The notes beneath the pieces were generated by a model. It was not told the DNA's origin. It did not search any database and was given only the letters and a program-made list of their open reading frames with translations. A stretch of 32,357 nt of DNA. Source: Methanobacteriota archaeon (GTDB lineage Archaea; Thermoplasmatota; Poseidoniia; Poseidoniales; Thalassarchaeaceae). The DNA is taken from positions 13,723 through 46,079 of the forward strand of contig PBDV01000015.1 of NCBI GenBank assembly GCA_002718215.1, written 5' to 3'. The translations under genes were made by a program, and so were the position numbers. Below, one piece after another: positions 24,484 through 31,781 of the stretch (its first letter is position 1; each line of letters starts with the position of its first letter).

Positions 24484-24903
24484 TTAGGATTCGTCCATTG
24501 CTAGGAGTTGATCCTCCTCAAATTCTCGTCCGGTAATGATAGCTAGAACAGTGAACAATACAATCAATGTACTCATTGCTAATCCTACCCATTGAACAGT
24601 CAATGTCGCTAGAATATCTTCAGGGAGACCTCCACTAACGATTTCGGTTAGCCCCAATCCTCCAACAGAAAGGAGAAGTAATGCAATGAAGAGGGTTCTA
24701 GGGTCTTTCCCTCTATGGAGAATTCCAGTACTTGATGTTGCTAGAATCACCCAAGTAACAGTCATGGCCATCAATGATCTGATTAGAACATCTTCGAGTA
24801 TTGATTCCAATCCGGAAAGATTCCAACCTACCAACCATCCGATAATTCCAACGACAGTCATTGAGGCAATGAATAGAACTCCGAGAGAATTTCTTCTATT
24901 CAT
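24484..24903 (-). CDS. Small integral membrane protein, four helices
   Basis: A 139-residue hydrophobic protein with four predicted transmembrane helices: SLGVLFIASMTVVGIIGWLV, SLMAMTVTWVILATSS, TLFIALLLLSVGGLGLT and WVGLAMSTLIVLFTVLAII, and a short acidic C-terminal tail. I do not recognise the family. Its ATG overlaps the stop of the preceding membrane-protein gene (ATGA, 24900-24903), so the two are translationally coupled and their products may form a complex. Its stop lies 1 bp from the stop of the convergent RCC1/TSP3 gene. Confidence 0.75.
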   Translation of the reverse strand: MNRRNSLGVLFIASMTVVGIIGWLVGWNLSGLESILEDVLIRSLMAMTVTWVILATSSTGILHRGKDPRTLFIALLLLSVGGLGLTEIVSGGLPEDILATLTVQWVGLAMSTLIVLFTVLAIITGREFEEDQLLAMDES

Positions 24904-25685
24904 TCGTGTTCACCTCCAATATTCGCTTTGAGATGTTTCTCGACCAATTCCATTTCATTTTCAGTAACTGGGGACGCTGTCTCGGGAAGTGTTGCTCCTC
25001 GTTCCACTAACACTGCTAAATGGAATGCGACCCAAAGGGCAAAACATACTCCAATCACTGTTCCAATTGCTGTCTTCAGTGCACTGTCGATTGCATTTGA
25101 GAAAATCTCAGAATCGATTGAATTAGAATCAGATGTTAGTACCAATAATAATGCGATAGAACCAATCGAAAGCGCGCTCGTGGTGATCGCAGCAATCCAA
25201 CGTTTTTCTCCCATTGATAGAATAATCACAGTGCCAGCAGCACCGATTAGCGAAATCCCAACCAATAGGGATGTTATTGCAAATTCATTCATGATAGTAG
25301 GTTGAATTGGAAGTTTCTCCGGTTCTAGAGATTGTACAATGATCAATGATATTGATGCCAACATCAGAATGCCCCCGCCTCTTCTCCAACTTTTCGGAAT
25401 GGGGCCTACGGGTGTAGGTCCTCCAAAAATAGCGAGACAAGCACCTACGAGGTAGATTACAGTGGGAATTGAGAGATAGAGAAGAGAACCCCCTACCTCA
25501 AATGGACCATTGCTGCCGTTCGTTCCAATCGCATCTGCAGTTCCCGCAATGCCAGCAAGTACGAGAATTGTTGCAGGCAACGCCATTCGATTCATTTTTG
25601 TTTCTTTTCGGTGAAGATGCATGGCTAGTACACATGGAATCCCTGCGTAAAGGAGTAGCCAGAAGCCGATGTCCAACCAATCCAT
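24900..25685 (-). CDS. Integral membrane protein, about seven helices
   Basis: About 261 residues, mostly hydrophobic, with roughly seven transmembrane helices beginning at WLDIGFWLLLYAGIPCVLAM. A Gly/Pro-rich loop (GGPTPVGPIPKSWRRGGG) lies between helices three and four, and the C-terminus is a charged cytoplasmic-type tail (ENEMELVEKHLKANIGGEHE). No transporter or enzyme motif is recognised. The ATG at 25685 is chosen; a TTG at 25754 would add 23 polar residues. It is ATGA-coupled to the four-helix gene downstream and diverges from the ribosomal L44e operon. Confidence 0.7.
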   Translation of the reverse strand: MDWLDIGFWLLLYAGIPCVLAMHLHRKETKMNRMALPATILVLAGIAGTADAIGTNGSNGPFEVGGSLLYLSIPTVIYLVGACLAIFGGPTPVGPIPKSWRRGGGILMLASISLIIVQSLEPEKLPIQPTIMNEFAITSLLVGISLIGAAGTVIILSMGEKRWIAAITTSALSIGSIALLLVLTSDSNSIDSEIFSNAIDSALKTAIGTVIGVCFALWVAFHLAVLVERGATLPETASPVTENEMELVEKHLKANIGGEHE

Positions 25686-25818
25686 GCCTGTCGATACGTT
25701 GGGATGAACATGAACATTGATGTTTCTGGCGCCAATCTTTGCCTTGGAATCCAACCATTCGACCGCGACACGCTCAAATAGGGGCCGATGGTCGCCGAGA
25801 TGCTACAGAGGTGACATG

Positions 25819-26103
25819 ATGGTTAAGATGCCGCGCAAGGTCAAACGTTACAGCCCTGCTGCTGCACGTCATACCGAGCATACTGTAGAGCGTGTCAAGA
25901 AGAAGCGCGCATCTGAACTTAAGTGGGGTCAGAGACGCTTCCGAAGAGTCACTGCAGGTTACCGTGGTTTCCCTCGACCGAAACCAGAAGGGCGTGAGAA
26001 GCCAACCAAGAGAGTCAATTTGATCTTCAGGTGTACTGAGACCGGCAAGGCTCATTCTCCAGCAGGACAAAGAGCAAAGAAATTCGAGCTTGTGGATAAG
26101 TGA
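25819..26103 (+). CDS. rpl44e: 50S ribosomal protein L44e (zinc-finger cysteines largely lost)
   Basis: A 94-residue large-subunit protein. The order of conserved blocks identifies it: MPRKVKRY, HTEHTVERVKK, GYRGFPRPKP, EKPTKRVNLIFRC, TGKAH and AKKFEL. The usual C4 zinc ribbon (YCPxC and CxxCGKAH) reads YSPAA and CTETGKAH, so three of four cysteines are gone; metal binding is unlikely. Adjacent ATGs occur at 25816, 25819 and 25828; GAGGTGA best fits 25819. The longest frame (from 25717) would add over 30 unrelated residues. It opens the translation operon, followed 10 bp later by S27e. Confidence 0.92.
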   Translation: MVKMPRKVKRYSPAAARHTEHTVERVKKKRASELKWGQRRFRRVTAGYRGFPRPKPEGREKPTKRVNLIFRCTETGKAHSPAGQRAKKFELVDK

Positions 26104-26113
26104 GGTGGAAAGT

Positions 26114-26284
26114 ATGGCTGGTAGATTTCTTCGAATTACTTGCAAAGATTGTGGGAGTGAGAGTATAGTCTTTGAGCGTGCTTCTACCCCCATCAATTGC
26201 AGTGTTTGTGGCGCAATACTTGCTATTCCGGCAGGCGGCAAGGCTTCTCTTGTTGGAAGCGAGGTTCAGGAAGTCCTCGAGTGA
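26114..26284 (+). CDS. rps27e: 30S ribosomal protein S27e
   Basis: A 56-residue zinc-ribbon protein of the small subunit. Starting MAGRFLRITCKDCGSE, it has an intact C4 finger, CKDC and CSVC, and the family segment SIVFERASTPINC. GAGGTGG sits just upstream of the ATG at 26114; an upstream start in the same frame would overlap L44e and add eight unrelated residues. Its intact finger contrasts with the degenerate one in neighbouring L44e. aIF2-alpha follows after 15 bp. Confidence 0.95.
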   Translation: MAGRFLRITCKDCGSESIVFERASTPINCSVCGAILAIPAGGKASLVGSEVQEVLE

Positions 26285-26299
26285 TCGGGGGCAACTAAG

Positions 26300-27088
26300 A
26301 TGTCCGAATATATTCAGTATCCTGAAGAGGGCGAGTACGTCGTAGTCACGGTCTCTGAAATTGAGAAGAATGGCGCATATCTCGATTTAAATGGCTATTC
26401 CGATGAAATTAGAGCGTTTGTTTTCGTTGGTGAAGTTAGTTCTGGATGGGTTGCTAGAGTTAGAGATCATATCCGTGAAGGACAGCGTACTGTTGCAAGA
26501 GTAACCAAGGTTCGAAAAGACAAGCGTAGCGTTGATGTTTCAATCAAGTCTGTTTCTGATGAACGTCGCCGAGACACACTTCAAGATTGGAAGAACCAGC
26601 AAAGAGCAGCTCAATTGCTGAAAATTGTCGGTGAACGAAATAATTGGGACGAAGCAGAACTAAGACGCATTAGTCTAGAACTTGAGGAGACATTCGGAAC
26701 CCTGTATGGCTCCTTTGAAGAGGCAGCATCAAATGGTGAAATCCTAAAAGAAATGGGATTTGAAGGTGAATGGACCTCTCTACTAATTGAATTAGCATTA
26801 GAGAATATTGTCCCAACTAATGTAACGATTCGTGGCCGTCTGATGATTGAAGTTTGGGACGATGAAGGTGTAGAGGTAATTAGGAAGGCATTAACTGAGG
26901 CAGAAGCAGCATCCTCTACAGAAGATGAAGTTGAGGTATCGTGTTTCTATGATGGCGCTCCTGAATACCGAGTTGAAGTGATTGCGCCCGATTATAAGTT
27001 GGCAGAGAAGGCCTGGATGACTGCCCAAAAATCCGTTGAAGAGATGGTTAAGGTGGCCGGCGGTTCTGTTGAATGCCACCGTGAGTGA
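26300..27088 (+). CDS. Translation initiation factor aIF2, alpha subunit
   Basis: A 262-residue subunit of the heterotrimeric factor that delivers initiator tRNA to the small subunit. The N-terminal S1 RNA-binding domain (about 8-85) is clear: EGEYVVVTVSEIEKNGAYLDL, FVGEVSSGWV and KSVDVSIK-like RSVDVSIKSV. A helical middle domain (DWKNQQRAAQLL onward) and the C-terminal alpha/beta domain (VEVSCFYDGAPEYRVEVIAPDYK) follow. The position after S27e and before Nop10 is a widely conserved archaeal gene order. GGGGG stands upstream of the ATG. Confidence 0.95.
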   Translation: MSEYIQYPEEGEYVVVTVSEIEKNGAYLDLNGYSDEIRAFVFVGEVSSGWVARVRDHIREGQRTVARVTKVRKDKRSVDVSIKSVSDERRRDTLQDWKNQQRAAQLLKIVGERNNWDEAELRRISLELEETFGTLYGSFEEAASNGEILKEMGFEGEWTSLLIELALENIVPTNVTIRGRLMIEVWDDEGVEVIRKALTEAEAASSTEDEVEVSCFYDGAPEYRVEVIAPDYKLAEKAWMTAQKSVEEMVKVAGGSVECHRE

Positions 27089-27161
27089 TGCTCTCGACCC
27101 CCTCTCTACCCGAATTGTTCTTGTGCTCTCCCGAGAGCAACCCTCAGAACAGGTGTTGCAG

Positions 27162-27380
27162 ATGGGCCGAAGTAATCTACAGAAGTGCCCTAAATGTCCT
27201 GTATATTCACTTGCCTCAGAATGCCCTGAATGTGGGGCGAAAATGAAGGCGGCCGCTCCTCTCAAGTTTTCTCCTGAAGATCGTCAAGGAGATCGTCGTA
27301 GGCAAAGAAAAGGCGTTGAATCCGGTGAATGGGCTCAGAGTTTACCTTCAATTAGAGAATCGGATGGTGAGGAAGAATGA
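27162..27380 (+). CDS. Ribosome biogenesis protein Nop10
   Basis: A 72-residue component of H/ACA ribonucleoproteins for rRNA pseudouridylation. It begins MGRSNLQKCPKC, has a C4 zinc ribbon (CPKC at 9-12 and CPECG from 21) and the KFSPEDRQGDRRRQRKG segment equivalent to the PPKFSPEDPYGKYRR signature of Nop10. The C-terminus has an extra acidic tail (SIRESDGEEE). The upstream extension to 27036 would be read over the aIF2-alpha gene and is unlikely. Its stop overlaps the ATG of the PAC2 gene by 4 bp. Confidence 0.92.
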   Translation: MGRSNLQKCPKCPVYSLASECPECGAKMKAAAPLKFSPEDRQGDRRRQRKGVESGEWAQSLPSIRESDGEEE

Positions 27381-28138
27381 ATCGAACAGAGATTCATTGG
27401 ATGAATGAAGAAGAATCACTCCCGAAAGGGATGGTGTATATCGAGGCCCTCCCAGGTGTTGGAAACGTCGGTAAAATCATTTCAGATGCTTTGATTGAAG
27501 AACATCAGTCTGAATGTCTTGCATGGATTATACACCCCGATTTCCCCCCTCATTCTACGATGAAGGATGGTTTGCTACATCCTCCTAGAATCGAAGTGCA
27601 CCAAGTATTGCTTCCAATGGGCCTGCCAGTGATTGTATTGACTGGAGATTCTCAACCGTTAACTCCAACAGGACAATACGAAGTTGCAGATAAAATTCTG
27701 AAAATGTTGGATGGCGCAGATGCTGAACTTCTACTGATTCTAGTTGGGCTTCAAGCTGATGTTGAGGACCATTCAATACATCTCGTTTGTGCTGATGCAG
27801 ATACTAGGGATGCTTTTGCAGATCGAGGAGTAATTGCTTCATCTACTGCTCCCGAAGCAGGAATGATTGGGATGGCCGGTCTTCTAGCCGGAATGGCTCC
27901 CCTACGTTCTGTTCCTGCAGCATGTGCTGTAGCGGAGACACTTGGTTCAACAGTGGACGTAATTGCAGGGCAAAGATTGGCATCCTGGGTCGAAGAAAAT
28001 TTAGGAATTGCATTGGACATTAGTATTGATACAACTGAAAGCACTGCAGAACGTATTCGTAGAGATGTTGCATTAGACCATACAGAACTGGATTCACTGC
28101 TAAATCCATCTGAACCATCGCCAGAGTTCTATGTGTGA
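27377..28138 (+). CDS. PAC2-family proteasome assembly chaperone
   Basis: A 253-residue member of the PAC2 family (archaeal PbaA/PbaB-like). Evidence: ALPGVGNVGKIISDALI (24-40), the loop region PTGQYEVADKIL, and GMIGMAGLLAGMAPLRSVPAACAVAETLG. The last three residues are Phe-Tyr-Val, which fits the HbYX motif that archaeal chaperones and activators use to dock in the alpha-ring pockets of the 20S proteasome. It is ATGA-coupled to Nop10 as last gene of the translation operon; this order is common in archaea. Its stop abuts that of a convergent ThiS/MoaD/SAMP-like gene. Confidence 0.93.
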   Translation: MNRTEIHWMNEEESLPKGMVYIEALPGVGNVGKIISDALIEEHQSECLAWIIHPDFPPHSTMKDGLLHPPRIEVHQVLLPMGLPVIVLTGDSQPLTPTGQYEVADKILKMLDGADAELLLILVGLQADVEDHSIHLVCADADTRDAFADRGVIASSTAPEAGMIGMAGLLAGMAPLRSVPAACAVAETLGSTVDVIAGQRLASWVEENLGIALDISIDTTESTAERIRRDVALDHTELDSLLNPSEPSPEFYV

Positions 28139-28339
28139 TTATCCACCTGATGAAACGATAATCGTACCCAATTCGACATCTGATTTGATTACGGTGGAAT
28201 GTGGAACGATTTTTTCACCATGAGTAACTAGAACCGTACTTGGAAGAACGTCGATTTTTTCGAGTATTTGATTAATCGTAATCCCTTCTTCTGCCTCTAC
28301 TTCATGCATGGTTCCTTCCACCTCGATCCGGACCTTCAT
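28139..28339 (-). CDS. Ubiquitin-like MoaD/ThiS/SAMP family protein
   Basis: A 66-residue beta-grasp protein with the strand pattern MKVRIEVEGTMHEVEAEEGITI, NQILEKIDVLP, and the C-terminal VELGTIIVSSGG ending in the required diglycine. The C-terminal Gly-Gly can be adenylated by an E1-like enzyme, for sulfur transfer in tRNA thiolation or molybdopterin/thiazole synthesis, or for protein modification (SAMP). Which of these applies cannot be told; no E1-like enzyme lies in this window. Its position beside the PAC2 proteasome chaperone is suggestive of a protein-tagging link. Transcribed alone. Confidence 0.87.
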   Translation of the reverse strand: MKVRIEVEGTMHEVEAEEGITINQILEKIDVLPSTVLVTHGEKIVPHSTVIKSDVELGTIIVSSGG

Positions 28340-28400
28340 GCCCTTGCGTAATATTGCTTGAATTCAGTCTTTACCACTGAGAAATTACCTCTAGAGAGAC

Positions 28401-28410
28401 TTATGATGAA
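28401..28410 (+). promoter_or_regulatory. Putative TATA box for tRNA-Ser
   Basis: TTATGATGAA is centred about 27 nt before the 5' end of tRNA-Ser, a normal archaeal promoter distance, and resembles the TTATGAT element upstream of the subtilase gene. Confidence 0.35.
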
Positions 28411-28430
28411 GAGGCAGGTGGCTCAACCAA

Positions 28431-28516
28431 GCCGAGATCGCATAGCCCGGTATTGCGGTGGATTCGAAATCCACTGTCCTTTGGACGCGGGAGTTCAAAT
28501 CTCCCTCTCGGCGCCA
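28431..28516 (+). tRNA. tRNA-Ser(CGA) with encoded CCA
   Basis: A complete type II tRNA of 83 nt plus CCA. The acceptor stem GCCGAGA pairs with TCTCGGC; the D stem is GCA/TGC; the anticodon arm is GTGGA-TTCGAAA-TCCAC with anticodon CGA, reading UCG; the long variable arm TGTCCTTTGGACGC forms a small stem; the T arm is GGGAG-TTCAAAT-CTCCC. The discriminator is G73, as expected for archaeal serine tRNAs. CCA follows at 28514-28516. No intron is present: the anticodon loop is continuous. Confidence 0.95.
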
Positions 28517-28582
28517 TCCTCCTGATGAAATTGAATAATCATTTCATTTGATTAGTTAAGCATAATTGTATGTTGGGGACGT

Positions 28583-31500
28583 CTACAATTCTCTTGATTT
28601 CACTTCATTCTGCATGTCTTCTTCAACTAGATGAGTCTGATTTTCGGGCATTGGTTCCATTGACGAAAGTTGTTGTTTCCTTGCTTCAAACATGTCGTCG
28701 AGTTCCACTCTAAGTCTTTCCAATCGGATACCTTGGTGGGGACCAATCAGTCTCAGCATTAGGGCATACTCGCTATCCAATGCAATTTCTTCCAATTCAT
28801 CTCTTGATGTAGCATTTCGAAGTCTTTCTTCAAATCTAGCTGTTCTATTGTTTCGGGTAATAAATCCGAATGCGATCCAAATGAACAAAGGAATTCCCCC
28901 CATCATTCCGATTAAATCCCATGCCCCTAGTCCAACTGTTGTCCCTGGTACTACGATTTCAAATGGTTCAACTGGCATACTTAATGCATCTCGGGAATCA
29001 GTTCCTTCACGATCCTCAACAGCATCTGACCATCCATCTCCATCGTCATCAGTATCTTCGTTATCTCCCAATCCGTCTCCATCAAAATCAAAACATTCTG
29101 TAGGGTCTTCAGGGAATAAATCGGGATTCAAACCCTCATCCATACAACCATCAGCATCAAGATCACCAGGACTTGCAAATTTTGGAAGAATGTCGATGGC
29201 ATCTATGAATCCATCATTGTCAAAATCAAACAGGTGGAGGTCAGGTTCTGTTCCAGATTGGTTATCTCCTAATCCGTCTCCATCAGCGTCTTCCCATTGT
29301 GTAGGATTATCAGGAAACAAATCAGCTAATCGGCCACCTAAGTTGTCACCCCATCCATCGCCATCCCTATCCGAATGTTGAGTTGGATCTGTAGGAAACT
29401 GGTCAGGATTTGAACCAGTCTGATTATCTCCATAACCATCTCCATCAATATCTGACCATTGGCTCGAATCATTTGGGAACTTATCTGCCCCACTTCCTGT
29501 AGGATTATCTCCAAACCCATCTCCATCAGAATCTACTTGTTGTGATGGATCGAATGGGAAATCATCTGCATTATTTCCTACGCCATCTCTATCAGAATCT
29601 TCCCATTCATTGGGGTCATCCGGGAATTCATCTCCTCGGTCTCCAAATGGGTTGTCTCCAAATCCATCTCCATCTCCATCTGAGTATTGAGACTCTTCAT
29701 TAGGAAATGCATCATCCTCGTCTGCCACTCCGTCTTTATCAGAGTCCTTCCATCTGGTGGGGTCGTCGGGAAACTGGTCGCCTTCTGAACCAAATGGATT
29801 ATCTCCATGACCATCGCCATCTCTATCTGAATTTTGAGTTGGATCAAGGTCGAATGCATCAGCATTATCTCCTACTCCATCAAGATCTTGATCGTTCCAT
29901 TCTTGATTATCATGGGGGAAGGGGTCCCTAATATCAGGTCGAGTATCTCCATCTGAATCCAAACATCCTTTTTCTAAATTATATGTTGAATTTCCCGCAA
30001 TTCGAGGACATAGGTCGTCATAATCTTCGAATCCATCAGCATCATCGTCCATGTCTTCTAAGGAATCCATGCATCCATCCTGATCGATATCAGTGGTACT
30101 ATTTGCAATCCACCCTACCATTCCCTTTTCACATGAATCTGCATAGTCTTCTACGCCATCCCCATCGTCATCTGAATCTTCATCTGAATCTCTACATCCG
30201 TCTCCATCATGATCAAAGGAACCCACTGATTGGAAGCCTATTGGAGAAAATTTGCATCCATCTATGATATCCAAAATAAAATCATCATCATCATCATTAT
30301 CCTTAGCATCTGTTTCCCCATCACCATCATAATCGGACGAGAGTTTTCCGAGGAATATATCTTCATTTCCAAAACTAGGCATGGAGTTTGTTCCAAAAAT
30401 CGCACTTCCATCTGTTTGGCCACTTACATACAATTGTCCAAACATATCACTACCAATCCTAAATCCTAAATCATCTCCTATACTTCCTCCAGACAATCCC
30501 CATTCTGGGGTTCCTAAATCATTGATTTTGATGACAAAAACATCCTCTCCACCTCCCGATGGTGCTAGGTATACTGGCCCTACTGTAAGTGTACCACCAT
30601 ATTTCCCTGTAACGATAACTCCTCCATTGTTATCTGAGACTAAGTCATTACCATGTGTAGTCGATGAACTATCTATCTTTAGCCCCCATAACCAATCTCC
30701 TGTAGAATTTAGTTTGGCCACGAACCCTTTTTGGTTCCCACCTGCACTTAGGGAAGTTGAGCCTAATTCAAGATATCCGTAAAATTCTCCTGTTACTAGA
30801 ATATCATCATTTGAATCGATAATAGCGGAATTAATGATTGATGAACTTGTGGGGTATGCAGCTGTTGAGAACCAATCGTAATTGCTTGTTGAATTAATTT
30901 TCATGATGAATAACCGATTTGCTGGAGTGTAATAGTTCTCACTTGTTCCATTGATTGTAAGCGATAGACTGCCGCTAAAATAACCGTTCACATACAGATT
31001 GTCTGAATTATCGAAAAATATGTTTTGAATAGTCATACAAGAAGTGCATCCATGATCTATTTCAGTCTGATAATGTCCCGTTGAGTTATATTTGCGAATA
31101 TGGTCAGAAAAAGCAGTCCAAATATTTCCATTTGAATCTAAAGATATGCTCAATTCAGTTGCTTGAGTCATTACATGTTCGCTTGCCCATTCCCATGTTC
31201 CGTTATTGTTTATTTTTGAGATGAAACCATAACTCAGACCTTTTGAGAGGCTTCCAAAATAGTAAGTTCCCCCTTGTCCTACTTTAGATACCATGTATAC
31301 ATCATGATTAGAATCAGTTGTTATCGAAATCATATTGTTGGCATCATTGGTTGGGACATTATGAAGCCCAGATACTGTATTTATCCAATCACATGAACCA
31401 TTTAAATCGAATTTAGCAATGAAAATAGAATACCAGACTGAATTTGAGTTTGGCGCCATATTTCCATTGCATGAACCAATAGAAATAGAATCCTGGAAGT

Positions 31501-31744
31501 AACCTGTAACGTAAATTTCTCCACTTGGTAATACAATCATATCTGAAACTTGGTCCGGATAACTTGACCCTCCCCCGGTTACCCATTCCCATGCTTTACG
31601 ATCTGATGTTGATGAATCATATCTGTAATCTAGTGATTTGAGTTCACTCATTTCTTCATACTCAAAGGCAATAGGAGTAAACGATGCAAGCAAGAGAATT
31701 AGAATCGAGAGCGTGGCTCTGATACTCGCCCTTCGTCCTGCCAT
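28583..31744 (-). CDS. Giant surface protein: SBBP-type propeller, TSP3 calcium repeats, membrane anchor
   Basis: About 1053 residues. A signal peptide (AGRRASIRATLSILILLLAS) precedes an N-terminal half of SBBP-type propeller repeats, marked by recurring DSNDDILVTGEF, GFVAKLNSTGDWLWG and DVFVIKINDLGTPEWG. The second half is a long run of thrombospondin-type-3 DxDxDGxGD repeats, many followed by FP.DP..W or Q, expected to bind much calcium and form a stiff stalk. A transmembrane helix (IGMMGGIPLFIWIAFGFI) and a charged helical cytoplasmic tail (RFEERLRNATSRDELEEIAL and beyond) end it. The ATG at 31744 is chosen because it starts the signal peptide and avoids overlap with the rhodanese gene; a TATA-like box lies 23 nt upstream. 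Confidence 0.87.
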   Translation of the reverse strand: MAGRRASIRATLSILILLLASFTPIAFEYEEMSELKSLDYRYDSSTSDRKAWEWVTGGGSSYPDQVSDMIVLPSGEIYVTGYFQDSISIGSCNGNMAPNSNSVWYSIFIAKFDLNGSCDWINTVSGLHNVPTNDANNMISITTDSNHDVYMVSKVGQGGTYYFGSLSKGLSYGFISKINNNGTWEWASEHVMTQATELSISLDSNGNIWTAFSDHIRKYNSTGHYQTEIDHGCTSCMTIQNIFFDNSDNLYVNGYFSGSLSLTINGTSENYYTPANRLFIMKINSTSNYDWFSTAAYPTSSSIINSAIIDSNDDILVTGEFYGYLELGSTSLSAGGNQKGFVAKLNSTGDWLWGLKIDSSSTTHGNDLVSDNNGGVIVTGKYGGTLTVGPVYLAPSGGGEDVFVIKINDLGTPEWGLSGGSIGDDLGFRIGSDMFGQLYVSGQTDGSAIFGTNSMPSFGNEDIFLGKLSSDYDGDGETDAKDNDDDDDFILDIIDGCKFSPIGFQSVGSFDHDGDGCRDSDEDSDDDGDGVEDYADSCEKGMVGWIANSTTDIDQDGCMDSLEDMDDDADGFEDYDDLCPRIAGNSTYNLEKGCLDSDGDTRPDIRDPFPHDNQEWNDQDLDGVGDNADAFDLDPTQNSDRDGDGHGDNPFGSEGDQFPDDPTRWKDSDKDGVADEDDAFPNEESQYSDGDGDGFGDNPFGDRGDEFPDDPNEWEDSDRDGVGNNADDFPFDPSQQVDSDGDGFGDNPTGSGADKFPNDSSQWSDIDGDGYGDNQTGSNPDQFPTDPTQHSDRDGDGWGDNLGGRLADLFPDNPTQWEDADGDGLGDNQSGTEPDLHLFDFDNDGFIDAIDILPKFASPGDLDADGCMDEGLNPDLFPEDPTECFDFDGDGLGDNEDTDDDGDGWSDAVEDREGTDSRDALSMPVEPFEIVVPGTTVGLGAWDLIGMMGGIPLFIWIAFGFITRNNRTARFEERLRNATSRDELEEIALDSEYALMLRLIGPHQGIRLERLRVELDDMFEARKQQLSSMEPMPENQTHLVEEDMQNEVKSREL
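28985..30340 (-). repeat. TSP3 calcium-repeat coding array
   Basis: About 1.35 kb of tandem, imperfect coding repeats for Asp-rich DSDGDGFGDN-type motifs. Unit lengths are irregular (roughly 25-40 codons), and neighbouring units such as those with FPDDPNEW and FPNDSSQW are similar in DNA, indicating expansion by duplication and divergence. Confidence 0.8.
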
Positions 31745-31762
31745 GTATGAAGAGGGGAGCAG

Positions 31763-31770
31763 TATAGAAA
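31763..31770 (-). promoter_or_regulatory. Putative TATA box for giant surface protein
   Basis: The minus strand reads TTCTATAC, centred about 23 nt before the ATG at 31744, the spacing for a leaderless archaeal transcript. It lies between this gene and the stop of the rhodanese gene, so the surface gene can be expressed independently. Confidence 0.4.
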
Positions 31771-31781
31771 TGAAGGATTCG

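Noticed and set aside
27036-27161. Upstream extension of Nop10
   Set aside because: The extra residues are read over the aIF2-alpha 3' end and do not resemble any Nop10 N-terminus.
28411-28430. Sequence before tRNA-Ser as a second tRNA fragment or leader intron
   Set aside because: It does not pair into any tRNA stem, and the 83-nt tRNA is complete without it.
28692-29381. 229-codon open frame on the plus strand, opposite the TSP3 array
   Set aside because: Ser/Pro-rich low-complexity antisense of the Asp-rich repeats; no start signal or family resemblance.
28985-30340. Repetitive DNA that could resemble a CRISPR or minisatellite array
   Set aside because: The units are imperfect, of irregular length, and keep a single reading frame encoding calcium-binding motifs.
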